The translations under genes and the position numbers were made by a program. From an uncultured Desulfobacteraceae bacterium (GTDB lineage: Bacteria; Desulfobacterota; Desulfobacteria; Desulfobacterales; Desulfatirhabdiaceae), in the NCBI GenBank assembly GCA_903953895.1, contig CAJBLH010000167.1:1-64000 (forward strand): DNA of 64,000 nt. The letters are read 5' to 3'. Position 1 is the stretch's first letter; the number at the start of each line of letters is the position of its first letter. A model generated the notes under the pieces. It was not told the DNA's origin, did no database searches, and saw nothing but the letters and a program-made list of their open reading frames with translations. This document shows, piece after piece, positions 28,437 to 38,781 of the stretch.

Positions 28437-29525
28437 TCACAGTACCTGCTCAAGGGTCTCAATCAGCCGTTTATTTTCTGCAGGAACCCCTGTATTGACT
28501 CGTATATATTCCGGATACCCATAAGATATCATGGAACGAACAATAACGCCTTTTTTCAACATGTCTTCAAAAACATTGTCTGCATTTCTTCCAGCATCGA
28601 TCAGAAAAAAATTGGCCTGAGTGGGAAAATACCGGACGCCTAACCTTTTCAGCTCGGTGTACAGATAATCAAGACCTTCATGCACGGTTTGAACGGTCTT
28701 ATTTAAAAACGCCTCATCTTCCAAAGCGGCAACAGCGCCGGCCTGGGCCAGCAGGCTGGTATTGAACGGCTGGCGTATCCGATGGAGAATTCCGGCAAGT
28801 TCGGGTGCCATCACGCCATAACCGATCCGAAGACCGGCCAGGCCATAAGCTTTGGAAAAAGTTCTCAATGATACAACCGGCCGGTCTCCATGAATGAATT
28901 CCATACTGCTGGCGCAATCCGGGTCTCTGACGAATTCCATGTAAGCTTCATCAACCACGACAACGATGCCCGGCTGAAGATTCTTTAAAAACATTTTAAA
29001 AATATTCCGGGATATCACGGTGCCGGTGGGATTGTTGGGATTACAGATAAAAATCATTCGGGTTCGGGAACTCACCCTTTCCAGAAGATCATCGGCGCAA
29101 ATCTCCAGAGACGGCCTCAGGGGCACGCGGACCGGAATGGCGCCAACGCTTCGAACATCGATCTCATACATTAAAAACGAAGGGGTCGGGATAAGGGCCT
29201 CATCACCTGGCTGAAGCAGTGCACGGGTCAGCATGCCGATCAGGTCATCCGATCCATTTCCCAGAACAAAATGATCCGGGGGAAAACCCAGGCGGCTGGA
29301 CAGCTTGACCGTCAGGTCATGGCCTCTTCCATCCGGATATCGGTGCAGATTGGACAGGGCAAAACCGATGGCCTGAACCGCTTTGGGAGACGGGCCCAAC
29401 GGATTTTCGTTGGAAGCCAGTTTAATGGCGTGCTGGATACCGTATTCCCTGGCCAGCTCATCGATCGGCTTTCCAGGTTTATAAGGCTCGATAGACTGAA
29501 TGTATTCCGGAATCTTAAAAAACAT
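28437..29525 (-). CDS. hisC: Histidinol-phosphate aminotransferase
   Basis: 362 residues from the ATG at 29525 (MFFKIPEYIQSIEPYKPGKP), the usual HisC start; a longer frame reaches 29615 but reads like non-coding leader. PLP-site features are visible: NENPLGPSP, GNGSDDLI, CNPNNPTGT, VDEAYMEF and the Schiff-base Lys in SLRTFSKAYGLAGLRIGY. It transaminates imidazole-acetol phosphate in histidine synthesis. It is immediately upstream of cmk. Confidence 0.93.
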   Translation of the reverse strand: MFFKIPEYIQSIEPYKPGKPIDELAREYGIQHAIKLASNENPLGPSPKAVQAIGFALSNLHRYPDGRGHDLTVKLSSRLGFPPDHFVLGNGSDDLIGMLTRALLQPGDEALIPTPSFLMYEIDVRSVGAIPVRVPLRPSLEICADDLLERVSSRTRMIFICNPNNPTGTVISRNIFKMFLKNLQPGIVVVVDEAYMEFVRDPDCASSMEFIHGDRPVVSLRTFSKAYGLAGLRIGYGVMAPELAGILHRIRQPFNTSLLAQAGAVAALEDEAFLNKTVQTVHEGLDYLYTELKRLGVRYFPTQANFFLIDAGRNADNVFEDMLKKGVIVRSMISYGYPEYIRVNTGVPAENKRLIETLEQVL

Positions 29526-29654
29526 TTTAGACTCGATTATTGGTACGTGTATAAAAACTAAGCGGATGCCAATGAAAGAAAAGGCCGAAATTCCTGTTTT
29601 ATGAAAAAACGCCATGTGATCGCGTTTACTAACGGGAAGGTCCGGCCGGTTCGC

Positions 29655-30200
29655 TCACTTCACCGGGATCTCGGCAGCCTTTTGTCCTTCATCAACTGCT
29701 TTCATGTTCAAAGGAATGAGTTTGGTTTTATTTGAAAACTCCTCTTTGACGCATTTACGTAGAATATCGTTGTCCACCATTTTGCTGCGGGCTGCAAACG
29801 CGGCTAAAGCGACAATATTGGCGGATCTGATGCTTCCAATACCAATGGCGATATCATTCACCGGCACGATGAATTCATCTATATCGGTCCTTCCGCTGCC
29901 AACGGTTATCAAGGAACTGTTGATCAAAATGACCCCTCCGGGCTTCACCACGGGTGCGAATTTTTCCAGTGAGGGCCTGTTCATGGCTACCAGGTGCGTG
30001 GGGTTACGAATGATGGGAGAACCAATAGGCTGATCGCTGATGACAACCATGCAGTATGCGGTACCTCCTCGCATTTCTGGGCCGTAGGAAGGTATCCATA
30101 CAACTTCGAAACCCTGTTCCATGGCGGCATGGGCCAGAATCTTCGCACTCAATAAAATACCCTGACCGCCAAAACCGGCAAACATGACTTCACTTTGCAT
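29655..30200 (-). CDS. korC: 2-oxoacid:ferredoxin oxidoreductase, gamma subunit
   Basis: 181 residues. The opening FAGFGGQGILLSAKILAHAA and IPSYGPEMRGGTAYC are hallmarks of the gamma subunit of the KorABCD/VorABCD type. It contributes to the CoA-binding domain of the enzyme that oxidatively decarboxylates a 2-oxoacid to an acyl-CoA with ferredoxin reduction. It overlaps korB by 11 bp and is the last gene of the D-A-B-C operon. Substrate (2-oxoglutarate or branched-chain 2-oxoacid) cannot be fixed from sequence by eye. Confidence 0.88.
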   Translation of the reverse strand: MQSEVMFAGFGGQGILLSAKILAHAAMEQGFEVVWIPSYGPEMRGGTAYCMVVISDQPIGSPIIRNPTHLVAMNRPSLEKFAPVVKPGGVILINSSLITVGSGRTDIDEFIVPVNDIAIGIGSIRSANIVALAAFAARSKMVDNDILRKCVKEEFSNKTKLIPLNMKAVDEGQKAAEIPVK

Positions 30201-30954
30201 CTGTTCCTCCGCTCATGGGTTCGGGTGTTTTAACATCCCCCAGTGGATAATAGGGAAGCAGGGTATTTTCGGACCATTCCACGGCTTCCAGGGGCGTCAT
30301 CCCCCAATTGGTAGGGCAGGTACTGACCACTTCAACCAGACTGAAGCATTTTCCCTCCAGTTGATATTCAAAAGCTCGGCGAATGGCTTTTTTGGCTTTA
30401 ACGATATATTTGGGCCGAATGACAGTCTGCCTGGTGATATAACCCGGAGTCTGCAATGCCGCAAGCAACTCCGCAACCTTGATCGGCATGCCGACATCGG
30501 TAACGTCTCTGCCAAACGGCGAGGTGGTGGTGCGCTGATTAGGCATGGTGGTCGGCGCCATCTGTCCTCCGGTCATACCGTAAACAGCATTGTTGACAAA
30601 AATGGTGGTGAACTTTTCCCCCCGATTGGCGGCGTGAACGATTTCACCCATACCAATACTTGCCAGATCGCCGTCACCCTGGTAGGTAAACACCACCAAA
30701 TCGGGCCGGACCCGCTTGATCCCAGTGGCCATAGCAGGGGCTCTGCCATGAGCGGCTTCCTGAAAATCGAAAGTGAAATAATTATAGGCCAGAACGGCAC
30801 ACCCCACAGGGGCGATGCCCACTGTTCGCCCGCGGATTCCCAGTTCATCGATCACTTCCGCAATGAGCCGGTGAATCACGCCGTGCGTGCATCCCGGGCA
30901 GTAGTGGGTCTGCTGGTTTGAAAGGGCTTCGGGTTTGTGAAATGTCTTTCCCAT
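30190..30954 (-). CDS. korB: 2-oxoacid:ferredoxin oxidoreductase, beta (TPP) subunit
   Basis: 254 residues from the ATG at 30954 (MGKTFHKPEALSN), which has AAGGAG upstream and shares a base with the korA stop. HYCPGCTHGVIHRLIAEV is the cluster-free subunit's C-x-x-C-x-H entry, and TYQGDGDLASIGMGEI...NNAVYGMTGGQ is the thiamine diphosphate and Mg site (GDGD...N). It carries the catalytic TPP. Neighbours korA and korC overlap it, so the complex is made from one message. Confidence 0.9.
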   Translation of the reverse strand: MGKTFHKPEALSNQQTHYCPGCTHGVIHRLIAEVIDELGIRGRTVGIAPVGCAVLAYNYFTFDFQEAAHGRAPAMATGIKRVRPDLVVFTYQGDGDLASIGMGEIVHAANRGEKFTTIFVNNAVYGMTGGQMAPTTMPNQRTTTSPFGRDVTDVGMPIKVAELLAALQTPGYITRQTVIRPKYIVKAKKAIRRAFEYQLEGKCFSLVEVVSTCPTNWGMTPLEAVEWSENTLLPYYPLGDVKTPEPMSGGTDAK

Positions 30955-32045
30955 CAGTTCTGCTCCTTTCGTTTCGTCGTTAAATAAGATTGAACCACTT
31001 CCATGATTTCCTCGGGTGTGGGAACTTCCCCCCCGCATTTTCCATACCATTCAACCGGCTTTCTGCCCTGAACGCAGCGTTCGACATCCTCAACCATTTG
31101 CCCCATACTCATCTCGATACTGATCACGGTTTTGCAGCTTTCCTTGGAAGCAGCATCACGAATAGCTGTTTCCGGAAAAGGAAAAAGAGTTTGGGGCCGA
31201 ATCATGGCGATTTGAATGCCTTTGTTCTTTAAGTTGTCAATTGCAGTTCTGCATACTCGGCTCATCGTACCGTAGCTGACAATCAGCACCTGATAGTCCG
31301 AATCGATATTATAGGGTTCAAAACGGACATCTTCTTTTTTCATTCGCTCGTATTTGGCTTTTAACAACAGATTCTGTGCATTGAGTTGTACCGGATCCAG
31401 ATACAGGGTTTTGACAAGATTTCGTGTGCTGCTCTTCCGAGTGTCCATGCCGCTGGTCGCCCAGGTCTCGGTGTTCAGTTGCTCGGTTTTGAGATGGTCC
31501 GGGAATACGACGGGTTCCATCATCTGCCCGATCAGACCATCGCCCATGATCATGACGGGGTTGCGGTATTTTTCCGCCAGGGGAAATGCCATCATCACCA
31601 TATCGACCGCTTCCTGCACGCTGGCCGGGGCTAAGACCAGAAGGCGGTAATCCCCGTGTCCGCCGCCCTTTGTGGCTTGGAAATAATCACCCTGGGATGG
31701 CAGGATGCCGCCGAGGCCTGGACCACCGCGCATGATATTGACAAAAACTGACGGACACTGGCCGCAGGCAATATAGCTGATAGCCTCGCTCATGAGGCTG
31801 ATACCCGGGCTGGATGAGGTGGTCATCACCCGGGCGCCGCAGGCGGATGCACCGAAAATCATATAGCCGACGGCCACCTCGCTTTCACCCTGTAAAAAAA
31901 CACCGCCGACTTCCGGCATACGACGAGCCAGATATTCGGCTACCTCTGATTGAGGTGTAATGGGATAGGCAAAATAATTAAGGCAACCTGCTCGAATGGC
32001 GGCTTCCCCGATCGCTTCATTTCCTTTCATGAGAACTTTGCTCAT
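30954..32045 (-). CDS. korA: 2-oxoacid:ferredoxin oxidoreductase, alpha subunit
   Basis: 363 residues from the ATG at 32045 (MSKVLMKGNEAIGEAAIRAG, GGAGGA five bases upstream). YPITPQSEVAEYLA and the QGESEVAVGYMIFGASACGARVMTTSSSPG region are typical for the alpha subunit of KorABCD/VorABCD enzymes, as is the C-terminal VIRPQTLFPFPE-like segment (MIRPQTLFPFPETAI). It contributes with beta to the active site. The ferredoxin-like delta subunit is encoded 33 bp upstream. Confidence 0.9.
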   Translation of the reverse strand: MSKVLMKGNEAIGEAAIRAGCLNYFAYPITPQSEVAEYLARRMPEVGGVFLQGESEVAVGYMIFGASACGARVMTTSSSPGISLMSEAISYIACGQCPSVFVNIMRGGPGLGGILPSQGDYFQATKGGGHGDYRLLVLAPASVQEAVDMVMMAFPLAEKYRNPVMIMGDGLIGQMMEPVVFPDHLKTEQLNTETWATSGMDTRKSSTRNLVKTLYLDPVQLNAQNLLLKAKYERMKKEDVRFEPYNIDSDYQVLIVSYGTMSRVCRTAIDNLKNKGIQIAMIRPQTLFPFPETAIRDAASKESCKTVISIEMSMGQMVEDVERCVQGRKPVEWYGKCGGEVPTPEEIMEVVQSYLTTKRKEQN

Positions 32046-32078
32046 GGAATCCTCCGTAATATCCACATGACTGCAGGG

Positions 32079-32291
32079 TTATGATGTTTCCGTTATGGAC
32101 ATGGCCACATCCGGACACATGATGCAGCAGGTTGAACAATAAATGCAGTCTTCAGGCCTGGCCTGATAGGCTGGAAAATAGCCTTTGGTATTCACCTCGC
32201 GGGCTATTTCAAGTACTTTTTTGGGGCATACGGCCACACATAAACCGCATCCCTTACACCGATCCACGTCGATATGATGTTGGTAGGCCAT
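32079..32291 (-). CDS. korD: 2-oxoacid:ferredoxin oxidoreductase, delta subunit (2[4Fe-4S] ferredoxin)
   Basis: 70 residues with two complete [4Fe-4S] motifs, CKGCGLCVAVCP and CIYCSTCCIMCP. It is the electron-carrying small subunit that passes electrons from the TPP site to free ferredoxin. It precedes korA and follows a P-loop NTPase gene after 57 bp, all on the minus strand. Confidence 0.9.
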   Translation of the reverse strand: MAYQHHIDVDRCKGCGLCVAVCPKKVLEIAREVNTKGYFPAYQARPEDCIYCSTCCIMCPDVAMSITETS

Positions 32292-32348
32292 AGCCGATGA
32301 TTCCTCTTTTTAAATGATTCGTAACAACTAGGGTGTTCACGCTTATTT

Positions 32349-33047
32349 TTATACTTTCAATCGAACTGCCTGTTTCCAGGGGGGGACCAGTTGCCGTTTG
32401 ATGGGGAGGATGGGACATAAAAGCTGGTCGATGTTCAATTCGGACAGTAAAAAAGCGGGAGCTGTAATGAACGCCAGCGGCAACCCGGTAGATTCGCAAA
32501 TCTGTTTCATGAATGCATATCCAGAAAAAATGGTTTCCGTTGTGCTTTCATCAATAAGATTGGCATTTCCAATCCAGCCGCTGATTGTCATTCCGGATGC
32601 TTTTTCAATTTCCTGCTTCATCTTCAGCACCCCATCAAGGGTCTGAGTGAGGGGGCGAAAGGGATTGACCACCTGAAGCATCTGATAGGAAACTCCCCGA
32701 AAGGAATCCGCAAGGGAAGCCAGAACCATCGCTCCCACGTTGTTTCCACCGACATCCAGTATTGTCAGCGTCGACGGATGTCGGATCAATCCGCTGACGG
32801 AACGGCTGATAATGGGCAGATCCGCCTGCATATACTGTTCGGGAGGCAGAACCACTTCGATTCCAAGTTCAGCCAGTTGTTTTCGAGCTTCCCGTGTACG
32901 AAAATAGGGATTTACAATGTCCAGATCCGCCACGCGAACATCGATCCCCTGATTCTTGCGATACACCGCAAGGTTAATGGCTACTTCTGTTTTTCCGCTA
33001 CCATAATTTCCGGAAATGATGACAATACCTTCTATGGAAATATCCAT
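32349..33047 (-). CDS. P-loop NTPase, CobQ/MinD-like, heading the kor operon
   Basis: 232 residues. IVIISGNYGSGKTEVAINLA is a Walker A motif of the SIMIBI type, followed by VRVADLDIVNPYFRTREAR, the Asp-rich switch region of MinD/CobQ-like NTPases. ILDVGGNNVGA fits Walker B. No DNA- or cofactor-binding extension is seen. It sits just before korD-A-B-C in the same direction, so a role in assembling or regulating the oxidoreductase is possible but unproven. A leader with an intrinsic terminator precedes it. Confidence 0.75.
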   Translation of the reverse strand: MDISIEGIVIISGNYGSGKTEVAINLAVYRKNQGIDVRVADLDIVNPYFRTREARKQLAELGIEVVLPPEQYMQADLPIISRSVSGLIRHPSTLTILDVGGNNVGAMVLASLADSFRGVSYQMLQVVNPFRPLTQTLDGVLKMKQEIEKASGMTISGWIGNANLIDESTTETIFSGYAFMKQICESTGLPLAFITAPAFLLSELNIDQLLCPILPIKRQLVPPWKQAVRLKV

Positions 33048-33106
33048 TCGGAGAAAATCCGTAAAATCTTATAAACTGATTAAATAATAAATTGAAGCAT
33101 AAAAAA

Positions 33107-33152
33107 AATATCGAATAAGGAATTCTGACTGAGACCTTCTTCATTCGATATT
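33107..33152 (-). terminator. Intrinsic terminator inside the leader of the kor operon
   Basis: On the minus strand AATATCGAAT (33152-33143) pairs with ATTCGATATT (33116-33107), a perfect 10-bp stem, followed at once by a T-run. It lies about 60 bp upstream of the P-loop gene start and well after the separate groEL terminator. It could attenuate the operon or end a small leader RNA. Confidence 0.7.
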
Positions 33153-33332
33153 CCTTGATCGACATTCAATTCTTTTTTTGTGAATTCGACAACTTTACTG
33201 CAAATACTAAAGAATTTATCAGCCACGAAAAGCATTAAAAAGAAAGGCTATTGACGTTTTCATGAGAGCCGCCAATTTAATCATAGGCCGTTTTCCGTAA
33301 GAAATTCCCTTTTATCAAAAATAGAACTTTTA

Positions 33333-33360
33333 CTATTATATTTAAGAAAATAGATGTCAA
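33333..33360 (-). promoter_or_regulatory. Sigma70-type promoter for the P-loop gene/kor operon
   Basis: On the minus strand a perfect TTGACA (33360-33355) is followed after 16 bp by TAATAG (33338-33333). The start point would be near 33326, giving a leader of about 280 nt before the ATG at 33047. The leader holds a possible 21-codon frame (start near 33280, MIKLAALMKTSIAFLFNAFRG minus the final residues' certainty) and the terminator at 33107-33152. Confidence 0.5.
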
Positions 33361-33372
33361 GAATGAAATAGA

Positions 33373-33410
33373 TAAAAAAATGCCTCCATGATCGATTCAT
33401 AGAGGCATTT
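33373..33410 (-). terminator. Rho-independent terminator of groES-groEL
   Basis: AAATGCCTC (33410-33402 on the minus strand) pairs with GAGGCATTT (33386-33378), with ATGA/TCAT pairing extending the stem, followed by TTTTTATC. It lies 26 bp after the groEL stop. Confidence 0.9.
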
Positions 33411-33435
33411 ATCATTAAAAAAACAGATTTTCTGA

Positions 33436-35097
<1,662 letters not shown>

Positions 35098-35127
35098 TCA
35101 TTCCTCCATATCTGAAACATCAATTTG

Positions 35128-35418
35128 TTATGATTCAATTACGCCAAGTACGTCATCTTCCCGCATGATCAGGAATTCTTCACCTTCAATCTTCACTTCC
35201 GTTCCGGAATATTTGCCAAAAAGAATGCGATCTCCGGTTTTGATTTCGAGGGCAATTCGCTTGCCGTCATCTGCAACTTTGCCGTTTCCAACTGCAACAA
35301 CTTTTCCTTCTGCGGGTTTTTCCTTGGCTGTATCGGGAATGATAATGCCGCCTTTGGTTGTGGTTTCTTCTGCAACGCGTTTTACAACAATACGATCCTG
35401 TAGCGGTCTGAGTTTCAT
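35128..35418 (-). CDS. groS: 10 kDa co-chaperonin GroES
   Basis: 96 residues starting [18 protein letters not shown], with the mobile loop [18 protein letters not shown] that binds GroEL and the roof region. AAAGGAG lies 8 bp before the ATG. It caps the GroEL ring. It is the first gene of a two-gene operon. Confidence 0.98.
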   Translation of the reverse strand: MKLRPLQDRIVVKRVAEETTTKGGIIIPDTAKEKPAEGKVVAVGNGKVADDGKRIALEIKTGDRILFGKYSGTEVKIEGEEFLIMREDDVLGVIES

Positions 35419-35565
35419 GGTTTAATTCTCCTTTAAATTCCAATAGTATTAAAATTTCATTGAACAAACTGAAAAACGATATATCATATATTTCAGAAGC
35501 GTATCAGCAGGATTTGGTCACCTCCCTTCATGATAAATTTCGAAATATACCGGGGTATTGCTTGC

Positions 35566-35856
35566 TTATGAATCTGAGCTGTCGGATGTTTTTGAGCTTG
35601 CTGCGGGAGTTTCTGCTGATGGCGATGCGGAATTATCCTCTGATTTTTTTGGTGCGGACACAGCATTATTATTATTTTTTCCGGCATAGTCTGTTACGTA
35701 CCAGCCGGTTCCTTTCAGGTGAAAACTGCTCTGGGAAATCAGTTTTTGAAGATGGCCGGAACAATTTTTGCAGACACTGAGCGATTTGTCGGAAAAATTC
35801 TGAATTGCTTCTTCTACTGCGCCGCATTGGGTGCATTCATATTCATAAATCGGCAT
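35566..35856 (-). CDS. FmdB-family zinc ribbon protein
   Basis: 96 residues from the ATG at 35856 (MPIYEYECTQCG, with AGGAGGA upstream). C-x2-C pairs in YECTQCG and VCKNCSGHL form the FmdB zinc ribbon, and SSFHLKGTGWYVTDYAGK is a conserved follow-on. The Ser/Ala/Pro/Lys-rich C-terminal 30 residues look disordered. The family is common, named from a formamidase/formylmethanofuran-linked regulator, with no settled function. Confidence 0.88.
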   Translation of the reverse strand: MPIYEYECTQCGAVEEAIQNFSDKSLSVCKNCSGHLQKLISQSSFHLKGTGWYVTDYAGKNNNNAVSAPKKSEDNSASPSAETPAASSKTSDSSDS

Positions 35857-35959
35857 ATTGATATCCTCCTGAAATGATTTTGGGGGCAAATTATCTTTTC
35901 TTTAGATCAATTTGCCTGAATCGTACTAAAAATAATGTAAGAAATGATCTTGTCAAGAA

Positions 35960-36517
35960 TCAGCCGGAATATTTTTCATGCGAGTCTGTCAAACTGTCGA
36001 GAGGAATTCGCCAACTCTTTGATAATTCAAACACTTGTGACATTCCAGACAGATTGATATCGCAGAGAATTTCATGCGTTTTTTTGTGTACCCGTTTTTC
36101 TTCGGATTGTTTTTCATCCGGTGTCGCATGAAAATTTTGCAGAAATTTGCTGAACCGGACAATATGAATCAGCTCATGTGTGGCAATATACAAAACAAGC
36201 GAGAGTAACATAAGAGATGGATTTTGAGCAAGAAGTTTCACTATGGCATCATCTTGAAAGCATACTTTATAGAAATCATAGGTCGAGGAGTTCAGAAAAG
36301 CATGCTTGGGCTTGCCTTCGTAGCGGATGATCTGTGCAAGCGGACCGTCAACGATTTCATCGGGATCGAGGTCGGCCAGGGTTTTAAAGTCGTACCGAGG
36401 ACGTTTCCACTCCGTCAGGGACATTTTATAGTGGTTGCTGACCAGCTCTTCCGCCATGGCTGCCGCCTGATTGACGATAAGGATCTGTTCCGGGCTGAAT
36501 GTTTTCATTCTGAGCAT
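35960..36517 (-). CDS. Hypothetical protein with an HELIH metalloprotease-like motif
   Basis: 185 residues from 36517, or 182 from the ATG at 36508, whose first bases overlap the recQ stop as ATGA. It is soluble, with no signal peptide. IATHELIHIVRFSKF carries a H-E-x-x-H zinc-binding pattern, and a later HKKTHEIL stretch offers His and Glu residues as possible further ligands. I do not recognise the family. The coupling with recQ suggests co-expression; a zinc peptidase role is only a hypothesis. Confidence 0.7.
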   Translation of the reverse strand: MLRMKTFSPEQILIVNQAAAMAEELVSNHYKMSLTEWKRPRYDFKTLADLDPDEIVDGPLAQIIRYEGKPKHAFLNSSTYDFYKVCFQDDAIVKLLAQNPSLMLLSLVLYIATHELIHIVRFSKFLQNFHATPDEKQSEEKRVHKKTHEILCDINLSGMSQVFELSKSWRIPLDSLTDSHEKYSG

Positions 36518-38682
36518 TTGCCCCCTGCCAAATAATACAGTCGAAGCAGGTGAAGTTCATCATAGGTCACCTTTTCATTCAACGCTTCGAAAACAGGTTT
36601 TAATTGTTCGGTACCCAGTTTTTTGAACGTTTCCAGTACCTCCGTTTGCAGGTGCAAGGTCAGATCGGAATGAGCCTGAAACTCATTTCCAGACCGGAGG
36701 GCATTACCTTCGGCAATGTAGTTGTATAGATGATTTATAATGGTGATTCGTTTGACGTTGTAATCAGCGGCCAGCTCCACAATGGTCTTCCCGGAGTTAT
36801 AAGCTTCACCAACAATCAGGTGTCTGCGTTTTGCGGCGGTTTCCAGGATGACGGATTCCGGGTTCAAGATGGTTTTTGGCTTTTCCGGAATGCCTCGCGC
36901 ATTACAGTACTCAGCAATAATTTCAAGAAAATAACTGCCGTATCTTTCTGATTTGATAGCGCCCACGCCATGGAGACTACGCAGACTCTCGGGCGACTGC
37001 GGGAAAAATACCGCCATCTCGATGAGCGTCTTGTCCGGAAAGATCACGTAGGGAGGAACATTGGTTAAATCAGCCAGTTCTTTTCGCTTTTCCCGAAGTC
37101 GCTCGAACAGGGCCTGATCGCAGTCGCTTTCACTGTCTGCGACCGGAGTAATATCTCGGGGCTTGGCTTCCATTTTTCCTAAAAACAATTCTTTTCCCCG
37201 CAGCACTTCCCATGCCTTAGGTGTCAGCTTCAGGCTGCCATGATTCATATCCTGCAACAACAGTCCATTTTGCAGCAGTTGCCGGCTGAGTTGAAACCAC
37301 TCCTGTTTGGAATATTCTTTTCCGATGCCGTAAGTGGAAAGCGCCTGATGATTGAATTTTATAACCTTTTGCGTTTTTCCGCCTCTTAATACATCGGTGA
37401 TATGTTCTGCGCCGAATATTTCATCGCAGCGCTTCACACAGGACAAAAATTTCTGTGCAGGAATAGTCAAATCGCAAAGCGTTTTTTGTCCGGATGCACA
37501 GTTGTCACACATACCGCATGCAGCTTTTGTATATTTTTCTCCAAAATAGTTCAGCAGGGGGATCCGGCGGCAGTTTCCGGTTTCCGCCAGGCCAATCAGG
37601 GCGCTAAGATGCATGATTGCGATACGCTTTTCTTTATCCGCCTTCTGGTTGATGAAGTATTTGATTTTATGAATATCGCTGTAACCGAACAATAACAGAC
37701 AGTGGGCGCGCAATCCATCCCTTCCGGCACGGCCGATCTGCTGGTAATAACTTTCAATGCTCTGGGGCAGATCATAATGCAGAACAAATCGGATATTGGG
37801 TTTATTGATTCCCATTCCAAAGGCGATGGTCGCCACAATGATCTGAACATTTTCGCGGATAAAGTGTTCCTGGTTCCGCCGGCGCTCGATATCCGGGAGC
37901 CCGGCATGATAGGGTTTTACGGAAAAGCCTGCTTTGGTCAAGGTTTTTGTGAGATCATCCACTTGTTTTCGAGCCAGGCAGTAAATGATCCCAGGCTGAT
38001 TGGGGAACTTTTTGATGAATTCGGTGGTCTGCAAGACCGAATTTGTTTTTGGCGCAATCTGGAGGAAAAGATTTATTCGGTTGAAGCTGGCAATAAAGGC
38101 GTTGCTGGCTTCAAAATCGAGACAGATCTGAATATCCTTCTGAACCCCAGGGGTAGCCGTTGCGGTCAGGGCTACACAAACGGCCTTGGGGAACTGCTTT
38201 CTAACTTCAACGAGCTGACGGTACTCCGGCCGGAAATCATGCCCCCATTCAGAGATGCAGTGAGCTTCATCGATGGCGATGCAGTCCACGCGCCTGGAGG
38301 AGAGTATGGCAAGGGTTTTTGGCATCAAGAGTGTTTCCGGAGCAAGATAGAGAATTCTGACATCGTTTCTGAGGATGCGGGAGATATTCTGCCCGTATTC
38401 TTCCGATGACAGCGTGCTGTTCAAAGCCACAGCCCCAACGCCCAGGGCCGTCAATTGTTCCATCTGATCCTTCATCAAAGATATGAGCGGAGAGACCACG
38501 ACAGTCAGTTCCTCGAACATCAGGGCCGGGATCTGGTAACACAAAGATTTTCCACCTCCGGTCGGCATGATGACCAAGGTGTCTTTCCGCCGGATGATAT
38601 TTTCGATGATTTCCTGCTGAAGCGGCCGGAAATCATCGTACCCGAAAATGTTTTTAAGAATTATCTTTGCCCGCTGAATCAT
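36505..38682 (-). CDS. recQ: ATP-dependent DNA helicase RecQ
   Basis: 725 residues. Helicase motifs are intact: FRPLQQEIIENI (motif 0), MPTGGGKSLCYQIPAL (I), SPLISLMKDQ (Ia), DEAHCISEWGHDFRPEY (II), ALTATATP (III), and the C-terminal VATIAFGMGINKPNIRFVLH and QQIGRAGRDG. The RQC zinc site is visible as C-R-R-I...KAACGMCDNC. An HRDC domain follows (RLREKRKELADLTNVPPYVIF) and a C-terminal HTH-like tail. It unwinds forked DNA in repair. Longer than E. coli RecQ (609 or so) by the added C-terminal helix-turn-helix part. Confidence 0.95.
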   Translation of the reverse strand: MIQRAKIILKNIFGYDDFRPLQQEIIENIIRRKDTLVIMPTGGGKSLCYQIPALMFEELTVVVSPLISLMKDQMEQLTALGVGAVALNSTLSSEEYGQNISRILRNDVRILYLAPETLLMPKTLAILSSRRVDCIAIDEAHCISEWGHDFRPEYRQLVEVRKQFPKAVCVALTATATPGVQKDIQICLDFEASNAFIASFNRINLFLQIAPKTNSVLQTTEFIKKFPNQPGIIYCLARKQVDDLTKTLTKAGFSVKPYHAGLPDIERRRNQEHFIRENVQIIVATIAFGMGINKPNIRFVLHYDLPQSIESYYQQIGRAGRDGLRAHCLLLFGYSDIHKIKYFINQKADKEKRIAIMHLSALIGLAETGNCRRIPLLNYFGEKYTKAACGMCDNCASGQKTLCDLTIPAQKFLSCVKRCDEIFGAEHITDVLRGGKTQKVIKFNHQALSTYGIGKEYSKQEWFQLSRQLLQNGLLLQDMNHGSLKLTPKAWEVLRGKELFLGKMEAKPRDITPVADSESDCDQALFERLREKRKELADLTNVPPYVIFPDKTLIEMAVFFPQSPESLRSLHGVGAIKSERYGSYFLEIIAEYCNARGIPEKPKTILNPESVILETAAKRRHLIVGEAYNSGKTIVELAADYNVKRITIINHLYNYIAEGNALRSGNEFQAHSDLTLHLQTEVLETFKKLGTEQLKPVFEALNEKVTYDELHLLRLYYLAGGKCSE

Positions 38683-38781
38683 TTTTGCATTTTATAGCAC
38701 CTTGTGATGGATTACAAGAAAGCAATAACCGGCGTGGAGTGCGGGCTTCAATAAGTATATAGAACTCTCGTACTTTCCCCG

